Positions 1 to 6,307 of a stretch of 6,503 nt of DNA are shown here, piece after piece (position 1 is the first letter of the stretch; the number at the start of each line of letters is the position of its first letter). The DNA comes from Xanthobacteraceae bacterium (GTDB lineage Bacteria; Pseudomonadota; Alphaproteobacteria; Rhizobiales; Xanthobacteraceae). The notes under the pieces were generated by a model, which ran no database searches, was not told where the DNA came from, and saw only the letters and a list, made by a program, of their open reading frames with translations. The translations under genes and the position numbers were made by a program. The stretch is taken from assembly GCA_030037105.1 (NCBI GenBank), contig JASHRY010000005.1, positions 1-6,503 of the forward strand, written 5' to 3'.

Positions 1-142
1 TTTGATTGGACTCGACTTTTTCGCGACCTTCGCTGAAGGAAGCGTTATTCACGATGGTAAGATTGCCGCACATTTTTTGACGTAGGCGGCACGCAGAACA
101 GGTTAATATCCCGGCGTGGAGAAGCAGGCGGGCCGGGGGAAC
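1..142. other. Gene-free lead upstream of glmM
   Basis: I find no gene in this stretch. In related alphaproteobacteria ftsH commonly lies upstream of glmM, but no ftsH coding sequence is visible here. A small CCTTC-GCT-GAAGG hairpin (27-39) has no following T-run, so a terminator is not supported. A TTGACG (77-82) and a TAATAT (104-109) are 21 nt apart, too far for a normal sigma70 promoter, so I do not call one. A G-rich GGGGGA tract (135-140) sits just before the ATG at 143 and is the likely, closely spaced ribosome binding site of glmM. Confidence 0.5.
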
Positions 143-1486
143 ATGGTCAAAAAGTATTTCGGTACCGACGGCATTCGCGGCCGCGCCAATGGTGCGATTA
201 CGCCGGAACTGGCGCTCAAGGTGGGACAGGCGGCCGGCTTGGTGTTCCGCCGCGGCGAAGATCGTCACCGCGTGGTCATCGGCAAGGACACGCGGCTTTC
301 CGGCTACATGATCGAAACGACATTGGTTGCCGGATTCACCTCGGTGGGCATGGACGTGCTGCTGCTCGGGCCGATGCCGACGCCCGCCGTCGCCATGCTC
401 ACGCGCTCGATGCGGGCCGATCTGGGCGTCATGATCTCGGCGTCGCACAACCCGTTCGACGACAACGGCATCAAGCTGTTCGGGCCCGACGGTTACAAGC
501 TTTCGGATGAGATCGAGCGCCGGATCGAAGACCTGGTCGACGGTGATTTCACCAAGCGGCTGGCAAAGAGCCGCGAACTCGGCCGGGCCAAGCGCATCGA
601 CGGCGTTCACGACCGTTACATCGAATTTGCCAAGCGCACCTTGCCGCGCAATCTGTCGCTCGAAGGCCTGCGCGTCGTGATCGATTGCGCCCACGGCGCC
701 GCCTATCGGGTCGCGCCGGAGGCGTTGTGGGAGCTTGGCGCCGACGTCGTCTCCATAGGAGTCGAACCCGACGGCTTCAACATCAACCGCGAGTGCGGCT
801 CGACGGCGCCCGATGCGCTCTGCCGCAAGGTGCGCGAGATGCGCGCCGACATCGGCATCGCGCTCGACGGCGATGCCGACCGCGTAGTGATCGTTGACGA
901 GCAGGGCCATCTGATCGACGGCGACCAGCTTCTGGCGGTGATCGCGCAGAGCTGGCACGAGGAGGGCCTGCTCGCCAAGCCGGGCATCGTTGCCACGGTG
1001 ATGTCGAACCTGGGCCTCGAACGACACTTGCAATCGCTCAAGCTCGACCTCATGCGCACGCCGGTCGGCGATCGCTATGTGCTCGAATACATGCGCAAGC
1101 ACGGCTATAATGTTGGCGGCGAACCCTCGGGCCACATCATCCTTTCCGATTACACGACCACCGGCGACGGTTTCGTCGCCGCGCTGCAGGTGCTCGCGGT
1201 GGTGAAGAAGCAGGACAAGCCGGTGTCGCAGGCATGCCGACGCTTCACCGCGCTGCCGCAAGTGCTCAAGAACGTGCGTTATCGCAGCGGCAAGCCGCTG
1301 GAAAACTCCAAAGTGCGCTCGGCGATCGAGGATGCGCAACAGCGTCTCAATGGCCACGGCCGGCTGGTGGTGCGGCCCTCGGGGACCGAGCCTGTGATCC
1401 GCGTCATGGGCGAAGGCGACGACAAGGCGCTGGTCGAAGAGATCGTCGACGGCATCGTCGACGCGCTCACCGACATTGCGGCGTAA
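143..1486 (+). CDS. glmM: Phosphoglucosamine mutase GlmM
   Basis: GlmM interconverts glucosamine-6-phosphate and glucosamine-1-phosphate in the cytoplasm, on the route to UDP-GlcNAc for peptidoglycan and lipopolysaccharide. The 447-residue product has the full four-domain layout of the alpha-D-phosphohexomutase family. The N-terminus is [11 protein letters not shown] (3-13). The phosphoserine loop is MISASHNP with catalytic Ser101, equivalent to Ser102 of E. coli GlmM. The Mg-binding loop is DGDADR with Asp242, Asp244 and Asp246. The sugar-binding loop is GGEPSGH (325-331), and the C-terminal phosphate-binding loop is RPSGTEP (411-417). Length matches the family (about 445). The frame extends upstream to a GTG at 116, but the family begins with [10 protein letters not shown] and a G-rich ribosome binding site precedes the ATG at 143, so I chose that. 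The gene converges with mntR and stands alone here. Nothing is broken or missing. Confidence 0.97.
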   Translation: MVKKYFGTDGIRGRANGAITPELALKVGQAAGLVFRRGEDRHRVVIGKDTRLSGYMIETTLVAGFTSVGMDVLLLGPMPTPAVAMLTRSMRADLGVMISASHNPFDDNGIKLFGPDGYKLSDEIERRIEDLVDGDFTKRLAKSRELGRAKRIDGVHDRYIEFAKRTLPRNLSLEGLRVVIDCAHGAAYRVAPEALWELGADVVSIGVEPDGFNINRECGSTAPDALCRKVREMRADIGIALDGDADRVVIVDEQGHLIDGDQLLAVIAQSWHEEGLLAKPGIVATVMSNLGLERHLQSLKLDLMRTPVGDRYVLEYMRKHGYNVGGEPSGHIILSDYTTTGDGFVAALQVLAVVKKQDKPVSQACRRFTALPQVLKNVRYRSGKPLENSKVRSAIEDAQQRLNGHGRLVVRPSGTEPVIRVMGEGDDKALVEEIVDGIVDALTDIAA

Positions 1487-1498
1487 ACGACACGCTGT

Positions 1499-1598
1499 GT
1501 CATTCCGGCCGAGCCGCGATAGCGGCGAGAGCCGGCATCCATAACGCCATCCGGGAATATGGGTTCGGGTTCGCCGCCGTGCGGCGCCGCGGAATGAC
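1499..1598. repeat. REP/MITE-like intergenic inverted-repeat element
   Basis: A ~100 bp segment between the convergent ends of glmM and mntR is bounded by GTCATTCC (1499-1506) and its exact reverse complement GGAATGAC (1591-1598), with further GC-rich complementary stretches inside (for example GCCGCCGTGCGGCGCCGC near 1573-1590). It starts 13 nt after the glmM stop and ends 4 nt before the mntR stop. Short intergenic elements with GTCATTCCGG/CCGGAATGAC ends are, from general knowledge, abundant in Bradyrhizobium-like genomes. A folded RNA of this kind could act as a bidirectional transcription barrier, which is inference. It contains no gene. Confidence 0.6.
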
Positions 1599-1601
1599 GG
1601 C

Positions 1602-2027
1602 TTACCGCCGCGACTTTAGGAACTGCGCGAACGCCTTCAACGTCGTCTCGGAGACGTGATGTTCGATTCCCTCGGCGTCCGCTTCGGCTGCCTCGGTCGG
1701 AACGCCGAGCGCGCAGAGCAGATCGACCACGAGCCGGTGGCGGACGCGCACGCGGTCGGCCAGCGTCTGGCCTCTCTCGGTCAGGAATACCCCACGATAA
1801 GGACGCGCGGTCGCCAATCCTGCCCGCTTCACGCGCGCGATCGTTTTGATCGCGGTGGCGTGGGATACGCCGAGGCGCCGGGCGATATCGGTCGGCCGCG
1901 CCTCCCCTGCGCTCAGCAGCAGATCAGCGATCAGCTCGACGTAATCTTCCAGTAACGCCGTCGATTGCGCCGAACGAGTCTTGCCGAAGCGGCGCGCCTG
2001 CGTTCCTTCGGTGGGGAGCTTGCCCAT
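1602..2027 (-). CDS. mntR: Manganese-responsive repressor MntR (DtxR family)
   Basis: Cytoplasmic Mn(II)-sensing transcription factor that binds mntH-type promoters when manganese is sufficient. Taken from the ATG at 2027 the product has 141 residues. An N-terminal winged helix (about 24-90) contains LLEDYVELI, the recognition region RLGVSHATAIKTIARV and PYRGVFLTERG. A helical metal-binding and dimerisation part (about 91-136) carries RHRLV and DAEGIEHHVS. All six metal ligands known from Bacillus MntR (Asp8, Glu11, His77, Glu99, Glu102, His103) have counterparts: Asp28, Glu31, His97, Glu119, Glu122 and His123. There is no SH3-like C-terminal domain, as expected for the MntR rather than the DtxR/IdeR branch. 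The frame stays open to an ATG at 2120, which would give 172 residues, but that extension is a low-complexity Arg/Pro run unlike the family. The gene is divergent from mntH, its expected target. Confidence 0.93.
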   Translation of the reverse strand: MGKLPTEGTQARRFGKTRSAQSTALLEDYVELIADLLLSAGEARPTDIARRLGVSHATAIKTIARVKRAGLATARPYRGVFLTERGQTLADRVRVRHRLVVDLLCALGVPTEAAEADAEGIEHHVSETTLKAFAQFLKSRR

Positions 2028-2143
2028 GGCGCGACACCGTCTTCGTTCGCCCGGTCGCGGCGGCCAACGCGGCCGGGCAAACATGGCGCGGCCTGGATCC
2101 AACCCACGAACGAAAAACATACTTTTCCAATCGTGTCAAAGTG

Positions 2144-2155
2144 TAGCTATGGCTA
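2144..2155. promoter_or_regulatory. Putative MntR box (TAGC-N4-GCTA)
   Basis: The palindrome TAGC-TATG-GCTA has the same core and 4-nt centre as the E. coli MntR operator, whose core is TAGC-N4-GCTA. It lies between divergent mntR and mntH, 14 nt upstream of the predicted mntH -35. It also abuts a TTGACA-like hexamer on the minus strand (2134-2139) that could serve mntR, so mntR may be autoregulated. The palindrome is seen directly; the binding role is inferred from position and neighbours. Confidence 0.6.
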
Positions 2156-2168
2156 TATAACGTAACCA

Positions 2169-2197
2169 TTGACGCGGATATGCCGCATGGTTATGAT
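2169..2197 (+). promoter_or_regulatory. Predicted sigma70 promoter of mntH
   Basis: A -35 TTGACG (2169-2174) and a -10 TATGAT (2192-2197) are separated by exactly 17 nt, which puts the expected transcription start near 2203-2205. Both hexamers are one or two bases from consensus, unusually good for a GC-rich alphaproteobacterium. The promoter lies between the MntR box upstream and an inverted copy of the AAAGTGTAGC half-site on the start point, so Mn-dependent repression is likely. It also excludes any translation start upstream of about 2204. Confidence 0.6.
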
Positions 2198-2206
2198 GTT
2201 CCTTAT

Positions 2207-2216
2207 GCTACACTTT
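2207..2216 (-). promoter_or_regulatory. Second AAAGTGTAGC half-site at mntH start
   Basis: GCTACACTTT here is the exact reverse complement of AAAGTGTAGC at 2138-2147, whose TAGC is the left half of the MntR box. The copy covers the predicted +1 of mntH. It may be a second, weaker MntR contact where binding would block initiation. A full TAGC-N4-GCTA is not present at this site, so the function is tentative. Confidence 0.35.
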
Positions 2217-2270
2217 CCGGTAAATGCTAACTGCCGGACGACGACCGTGACCGAACAGAGCGAGCTGGCG

Positions 2271-3626
2271 ATGAATGACGCCGCCGAGACCCGTCTCGCG
2301 GGCTGGCTGTTCACGCGCAAAGGCAGGGACGAGCGAAGCCTCTCCGAAGTCTATGCCTCCATTTCCGTGCCCAAAGGCATGTCCTGGCTGCGTCACCTCT
2401 TGGCATTCAGCGGGCCTGGCTACATGGTCGCGGTCGGCTACATGGACCCCGGCAATTGGGCGACCGATATCGCCGGCGGGTCGAAATTCGCCTACGCGCT
2501 GCTCTCGGTCATCATGATCTCCAATCTGATCGCCATCCTGCTGCAGGCACTGGCGGCGCGGCTCGGCATTGCCGGCGACCGCGATCTGGCCCAAGCGTGC
2601 AGCGACGCCTATCCGCGACCGGTCGGCGTCGCGCTCTGGCTTGTCTGCGAAGCGGCGATCATCGCCTGCGACGTGGCCGAGGTCATCGGTACCGCCATCG
2701 CGCTGAAACTCATTCTCGGCATTCCGCTCGTCTACGGCGCCCTGATCACCGCGGCCGATGTGTTCCTGCTGCTCCTCCTCTTGAACAAAGGCTTCCGCCT
2801 GATCGAAGCCTTCGTCATCACGCTGATCACCGTCATCGGCGGCTGTTTCGTGATCGAGATCGCGCTGTCGGCGCCGCCGCTTGTGACCGTATTCGGCGGC
2901 TTCGTCCCCACGCCGGAACTCGCGACCAATCCGACGCTGCTCTACATCGCCGTCGGCATCATTGGCGCGACGGTGATGCCGCATAATCTCTACCTGCATT
3001 CGGCGATCGTGCAGACCCGCGCCTTCGGGCGGACCGCGAGCGGACGCCGGCATGCCATCCGCTCGGCGACGATCGACAGCACCATCGCGTTGATGCTGGC
3101 GCTGTTCGTCAATGCCGCCATTCTCATCGTCGCCGCGGCGGTGTTCAACGCTCACGGTGAGACGGACGTGGAAGGGATCGACCAGGCCTACAAGCTGCTG
3201 TCGCCGTTGCTCGGCGTCGGTTTTGCTTCGGCGCTGTTTGCCGCGGCCTTGCTGGCGGCGGGCTTCAATTCGACGGTTACCGGGACGTTGGCCGGACAGA
3301 TCGTCATGGAGGGCTTCCTCCGCATCCGCATTCCGCTCTGGACGCGGCGGCTGCTGACGCGGGCCATCGCCATTGTTCCAGTGGTCGCGATCACGGCGCT
3401 GTGGGGCGCGCACGGCACCGCGAAGCTCCTGATCCTGAGCCAGGTGATTCTGTCGATGCAGCTTCCGTTTGCGGTCATTCCGCTGATCCTGTTCGTCTCC
3501 GACCGCAAGAAAATGGGCGTCTTCGCCATTAGTCGTCCGTGGTTGATCCTGTCCTGGATCGTCGCCGCCATCATCGTGGCGCTCAACGTCATGCTGCTGG
3601 TGGATATCGTGCTCGGCATCGGGTGA
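2271..3626 (+). CDS. mntH: Nramp-family Mn(II)/H+ symporter MntH
   Basis: Inner-membrane importer that takes up Mn(II), and possibly Fe(II), using the proton gradient. The 451-residue product contains about eleven hydrophobic segments. TM1 carries [15 protein letters not shown] with the metal-binding Asp and Asn of DPGN (Asp59 and Asn62), and TM6 carries [13 protein letters not shown] with the metal-binding Met and following His (Met236 and His238). The last segment ends at the C-terminus. Length is normal for bacterial MntH/Nramp. The open frame reaches back to a TTG at 2169, but that codon is the promoter -35. I chose ATG 2271 because it gives an N-terminus of usual length before SLSEVY. 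GTG 2247, with a GGACGA at 2236-2241, is a realistic alternative (459 residues). The divergent mntR and the TAGC-N4-GCTA site imply repression when Mn is plentiful. The gene is intact. Confidence 0.94.
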   Translation: MNDAAETRLAGWLFTRKGRDERSLSEVYASISVPKGMSWLRHLLAFSGPGYMVAVGYMDPGNWATDIAGGSKFAYALLSVIMISNLIAILLQALAARLGIAGDRDLAQACSDAYPRPVGVALWLVCEAAIIACDVAEVIGTAIALKLILGIPLVYGALITAADVFLLLLLLNKGFRLIEAFVITLITVIGGCFVIEIALSAPPLVTVFGGFVPTPELATNPTLLYIAVGIIGATVMPHNLYLHSAIVQTRAFGRTASGRRHAIRSATIDSTIALMLALFVNAAILIVAAAVFNAHGETDVEGIDQAYKLLSPLLGVGFASALFAAALLAAGFNSTVTGTLAGQIVMEGFLRIRIPLWTRRLLTRAIAIVPVVAITALWGAHGTAKLLILSQVILSMQLPFAVIPLILFVSDRKKMGVFAISRPWLILSWIVAAIIVALNVMLLVDIVLGIG

Positions 3627-3659
3627 CGTGCGGGGCAGAATCTTGACGCGTGATTGCGG

Positions 3660-3679
3660 CGTGCCCCCCGGCGGGGACG
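3660..3679 (+). terminator. Weak hairpin downstream of mntH
   Basis: CGT-G-CCCC pairs with GGGG-ACG around a CCGGC loop, with one bulged G, 34 nt after the mntH stop. There is no U-tract, so if it terminates mntH transcription it would do so poorly or with Rho. The rest of 3627-3782, the space between the convergent mntH and hydrolase ends, shows nothing I can support. Confidence 0.25.
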
Positions 3680-3782
3680 TCGTGGTGTCGTGCTCGACGC
3701 CGGCCGCCTCGTGCAGACGTTTGGCGCGCAATTCCCGGCGCGTTCGTTCGGACGGAGCTCCCGCTATCCCAGGCGCAGGTGG

Positions 3783-4661
3783 TTACGGCGCCAGGAAGGG
3801 TTTCACGGCCGCGTACACGTCGTCGGGAAATTCTTCGTGCACCGACAGTTTGCCACGCGGGACGCGTTGCGTGCGGACACCCGGCAGCGCCGCCAGCGCC
3901 TCCATCTCGGCCCGCGAGCGCGGCGGTGTCTCGGCGCCGTAGATGAGCAAAAGCGGCAAGGCGGCACGGGCGGCAAGCACCAAGAATTCCTCCCGGCTCG
4001 CGGCGCGATCCAAGCCGCCGGTGACGAAGGCCGCCGACGCGAAGCGCGCGCCCGGCGCCGCGACCACCTCGCGCTTTTCCGCCATCCGCGTCGCGGTGAG
4101 CGTCTCCGGATCGCTGTAGACGTGACCGGCGACCATCTTGCGCACGACGAAATCATTGACGTTGAGGCGGTAGAGGAGCGGACCGACCCAAGGCGCCTCG
4201 ACGGCGCGCCTGATCCCGGCGAAGAAAGGACGATTGCCGCCGGCCATGGTCGGCAGCGGGCCGCGCCAGGTCGGAGCAATCAGGGCGATACGGTCCAGCG
4301 CGCCGGGATGATGGGCGGCGTGATGCAGCACATAAGTGGCGGCATGCCCCGCAGCCGCGACGCGTGGCGCGGGCACGGCAATGACCGACTGAAAGACATG
4401 CCGCAAAAACGCCGACATGGCGGCCGGCGTCCAATGCACGGGCGGACGCGGCCGGGTGCCGAAGCCCGGCCAATCGACGGCCACGACGCGGAAGTCGCGC
4501 ACCAGCCGCGCCATGAGCGGACGCATCTCGCCGCGGGTTGAAATCGAGCTCAGCGCTGGAAGCAGCACGACGAGCGCGCCGTCGCCGGCCTCCTCGAGGC
4601 CGAGCACGATCTCATGGCCTTCCCATGACCAAGAGAAATCGCGGGTCGTGATCACGGCCAT
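3783..4661 (-). CDS. Alpha/beta-hydrolase-fold protein lacking the nucleophile serine
   Basis: A 292-residue protein with the alpha/beta-hydrolase order: a strand and oxyanion-type loop (VVLLPALSSIS, 31-41), VVAVDWPGFG (59-68), a nucleophile-elbow region (101-111), a cap region rich in Trp/Arg (about 131-185), a late strand LLLIYGAE (237-244) and a C-terminal His in LSVHEEFPD (His275). The elbow reads A-A-G-H-A-A-T, so the G-x-S-x-G serine is replaced by Ala107 and the last Gly by Thr. The usual acid position is plausibly Glu244. A classic serine-hydrolase reaction is therefore not supported. It may be a non-catalytic or differently acting member, and I recall related proteins with GHAA at this place, so it may be a natural subfamily rather than a mutation. 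No signal peptide or membrane span is seen. ATG 4661 is preceded on its strand by an AGGA about 11 nt away. Substrate and role are unknown; the flanking genes do not suggest one. Confidence 0.85.
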   Translation of the reverse strand: MAVITTRDFSWSWEGHEIVLGLEEAGDGALVVLLPALSSISTRGEMRPLMARLVRDFRVVAVDWPGFGTRPRPPVHWTPAAMSAFLRHVFQSVIAVPAPRVAAAGHAATYVLHHAAHHPGALDRIALIAPTWRGPLPTMAGGNRPFFAGIRRAVEAPWVGPLLYRLNVNDFVVRKMVAGHVYSDPETLTATRMAEKREVVAAPGARFASAAFVTGGLDRAASREEFLVLAARAALPLLLIYGAETPPRSRAEMEALAALPGVRTQRVPRGKLSVHEEFPDDVYAAVKPFLAP

Positions 4662-4742
4662 TCGCGCATCAATCCTGATGTACCGCCGTGTCGACTTTCG
4701 GGCAGTGACGAAGGCGTGGCATTCGGCTATGAGCGCGGCGGC

Positions 4743-4774
4743 GCAGCGGCCGCCGGGGTTGCGGCGGCCGCTGC
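4743..4774. other. Perfect 12-bp GC-rich inverted repeat
   Basis: GCAGCGGCCGCC (4743-4754) and its exact reverse complement GGCGGCCGCTGC (4763-4774) flank an 8-nt loop, in the 190-bp gap between the cold-shock gene and the hydrolase gene, both on the minus strand. It lies about 80 nt past the cold-shock stop and 80 nt before the hydrolase start. It has no T-run on either side, so it may be a Rho-type or attenuator hairpin, or a 3'-end stabiliser of the short csp mRNA. Nothing else is supported in 4662-4851. Confidence 0.5.
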
Positions 4775-4851
4775 TGCAATAGCCGGCCCGACTGACTTCG
4801 AAGCTGGATCGAACTGGAGCGAGACCCGCCGCTACGGTCCCGTCGTCGTCT

Positions 4852-5061
4852 TTAGACGGTTTTCAGGTTCTCGGCGGCGGATTTGCCGGTCTTGCGGTCC
4901 ACCACGACCTCAAACGCAACGCGCTGGCCTTCTCTCAGCTCGCGCAGGCCGGCGCGTTCAACGGCGCTGATGTGGACGAAGACATCCTTGCCACCGCCCT
5001 CGGGTTGGATGAATCCATAGCCCTTCTGCGCGTTGAACCATTTCACTGTTCCGTTGCTCAC
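4852..5061 (-). CDS. CspA-family cold-shock protein
   Basis: A 69-residue single cold-shock domain that binds single-stranded RNA/DNA and melts mRNA structure during cold or growth adaptation. RNP1 is KGYGFI (13-18) and RNP2 is VFVHI (27-31). The aromatic and basic surface residues Trp8, Phe9, Phe17, Phe28 and His30 are present, and the length matches CspA (about 70). The start is GTG 5061, giving M-S-N-G-T-V-K-W-F. It is preceded by AAGGAGGAG (5068-5076 on the plus strand as CTCCTCCTT), with AGGAGG 8 nt from the GTG. The frame can be extended to TTG 5085, but this would place the Shine-Dalgarno inside the coding region. Which csp paralogue this is cannot be told from one gene. Its promoter was not identifiable. 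Confidence 0.96.
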   Translation of the reverse strand: MSNGTVKWFNAQKGYGFIQPEGGGKDVFVHISAVERAGLRELREGQRVAFEVVVDRKTGKSAAENLKTV

Positions 5062-5453
5062 GGGACACTCCTCCTTGGGAATCAAGATATGAGCCGCGCG
5101 AGATGCACGGCCCGGTTCGCTCGAGATTTTGGTGAAAGATCGTCAGTCAGGCGCGGTTGTCGCTGCGTGGCCAAGTCGTTCGGCCCGAAAACTCGATCCG
5201 CCTGTTTAGCGACAACTCGGATGATGCGCAAGAGCGGGCGACGGCGCCGGTACCGGGCTTGCTACAACGACCGCGCTCTGCAGGGATCGCATGCGTCCGC
5301 AAAGCTATTGCGTTACTTTCTGTTTTTCCGATCACGCCGGCGAGCGAGGCAACGAATAAACCCTGCCACCGGGATGAAATTCGACTTCCGCGCCAAGTTC
5401 GCCGAGACCGGCGACGCGTCCCACAAGACCGGCCGCCGCTTGCCGGGAGCACG
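5062..5453. other. Gene-free stretch between csp and CRISPR array
   Basis: About 390 bp with no recognisable gene. Its left part holds the csp Shine-Dalgarno and presumably the 5' untranslated region and promoter of csp, which is read leftward. The right part would be the trailer side of the CRISPR array if the array is read leftward. A 39-codon frame beginning at ATG 5374 (MKFDFRAKFAETGDA...) runs through the decayed repeat to a TAA at 5491-5493. It matches nothing I know and lacks an obvious ribosome binding site, so I do not call it. No tRNA or clear hairpin terminator was seen. Confidence 0.5.
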
Positions 5454-5488
5454 CGTCAATGAGGTCGCGGCGATGATGCCGCGGAAAT
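5454..5488 (-). repeat. Decayed CRISPR repeat at the left array end
   Basis: This 35-bp sequence aligns with the array repeat. It keeps TCAATGAGG, CGCGGC and ATGCCGCGGAA, but differs at the second base, has T for C after TCAATGAGG, a remodelled loop one base shorter, and an altered end. It is separated from the first perfect repeat by 38 nt (5489-5526), exactly a spacer length, so it is the twelfth repeat of the array. Decayed repeats usually mark the leader-distal end. Confidence 0.8.
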
Positions 5489-5526
5489 TGTAATTTCCAG
5501 CTAGAGTTGTTGCAGTTACAGGTAGC

Positions 5527-6307
5527 CTTCAATGAGGCCGCGGCATCAAATGCCGCGGAAGTTTGTCAATATTTTGATGTTTCAGCCACTTAACGATCTC
5601 CTTCAATGAGGCCGCGGCATCAAATGCCGCGGAAGTTACAACCTCGCGCTCCATCATCTCGGCAAGCGGCGCCTCCTTCAATGAGGCCGCGGCATCAAAT
5701 GCCGCGGAAGTCTTTCTGCGTGCACGGGTTGTGTGAAGGCGACTAATACGCTTCAATGAGGCCGCGGCATCAAATGCCGCGGAAGTTCGGAAATTGGATG
5801 CGTGGCACCATCACCTGCGGCCCGCTTCAATGAGGCCGCGGCATCAAATGCCGCGGAAGTGTGCCCGGAATGTACGGCATCGCCTTGGAATGTCAGGCGA
5901 GCTTCAATGAGGCCGCGGCATCAAATGCCGCGGAAGTCCAACACGTCTGGGTTGCGGCGGCTCCGGTCCCCGTGCTTCAATGAGGCCGCGGCATCAAATG
6001 CCGCGGAAGTCCGAAGTCGCTGCCGGATCAGATGCGCGCCGATATCTGCGCTTCAATGAGGCCGCGGCATCAAATGCCGCGGAAGTCACGCGCAAGGCCC
6101 ACGCCGCCCGCCTTTCTCCTATGGCTTCAATGAGGCCGCGGCATCAAATGCCGCGGAAGTTCATGCTGGCCAACAGCTTTCGACGGCCAAGCTGAAGCTT
6201 CAATGAGGCCGCGGCATCAAATGCCGCGGAAGTACGCACCACGGCATAACGGCTGAGCGCCGGCGCGTAAGCTTCAATGAGGCCGCGGCATCAAATGCCG
6301 CGGAAGT
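5527..6307 (-). CRISPR. CRISPR array, 11 identical 36-bp repeats, 10 spacers
   Basis: Perfect repeats start at 5527, 5601, 5676, 5751, 5825, 5902, 5975, 6051, 6125, 6198 and 6272. Each begins CTTCAATGAGG, continues with stem arms CCGCGGCAT and ATGCCGCGG around a CAA loop, and ends AAGT. The ten spacers are 38, 39, 39, 38, 41, 37, 40, 38, 37 and 38 nt and share no sequence. The base before the repeat is C for the first three repeats and G for the other eight, so the true repeat may be 37 nt. On the minus strand the repeat ends in ATTGAAG plus C or G, similar to the ATTGAAA/G-type 5' handles of type I and III crRNAs. Together with the decayed left repeat this favours leftward transcription from a leader beyond the right edge. 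No cas gene is in the window, so the subtype cannot be assigned; a class 1 system is likelier than type II, and type V is not excluded. Confidence 0.97.

Noticed and set aside
77..109. Promoter TTGACG / TAATAT upstream of glmM
   Set aside because: The spacing is 21 nt, too long for a sigma70 promoter.
116..142. GTG start adding nine residues to GlmM
   Set aside because: The family begins at [10 protein letters not shown], and the added residues are encoded by the GC-rich ribosome binding site region.
2028..2120. 31-residue N-terminal extension of MntR to ATG 2120
   Set aside because: Arg/Pro-rich low-complexity sequence not seen in MntR proteins; it would also push the start toward the probable mntR promoter.
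2208..3731. 507-codon open frame on the minus strand opposite mntH
   Set aside because: It is a GC-driven antisense shadow of a clear Nramp gene, with Arg/Asp/Gln-rich, low-complexity translation and no recognisable family.
3654..4541. 295-codon plus-strand frame opposite the hydrolase
   Set aside because: Its translation is Arg/Gly/His-rich low complexity, while the minus strand carries a coherent alpha/beta-hydrolase fold.
5062..5085. TTG start adding eight residues to the cold-shock protein
   Set aside because: The strong AAGGAGGAG Shine-Dalgarno would be inside the coding region; GTG 5061 gives the standard CspA N-terminus.
5529..6195. Several short frames through the CRISPR repeats giving repeated peptides such as MRPRHQMPRK
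   Set aside because: The repetition is caused by identical DNA repeats with unrelated spacers of varying length, so the frames shift between units. These are CRISPR units, not a repeat protein.
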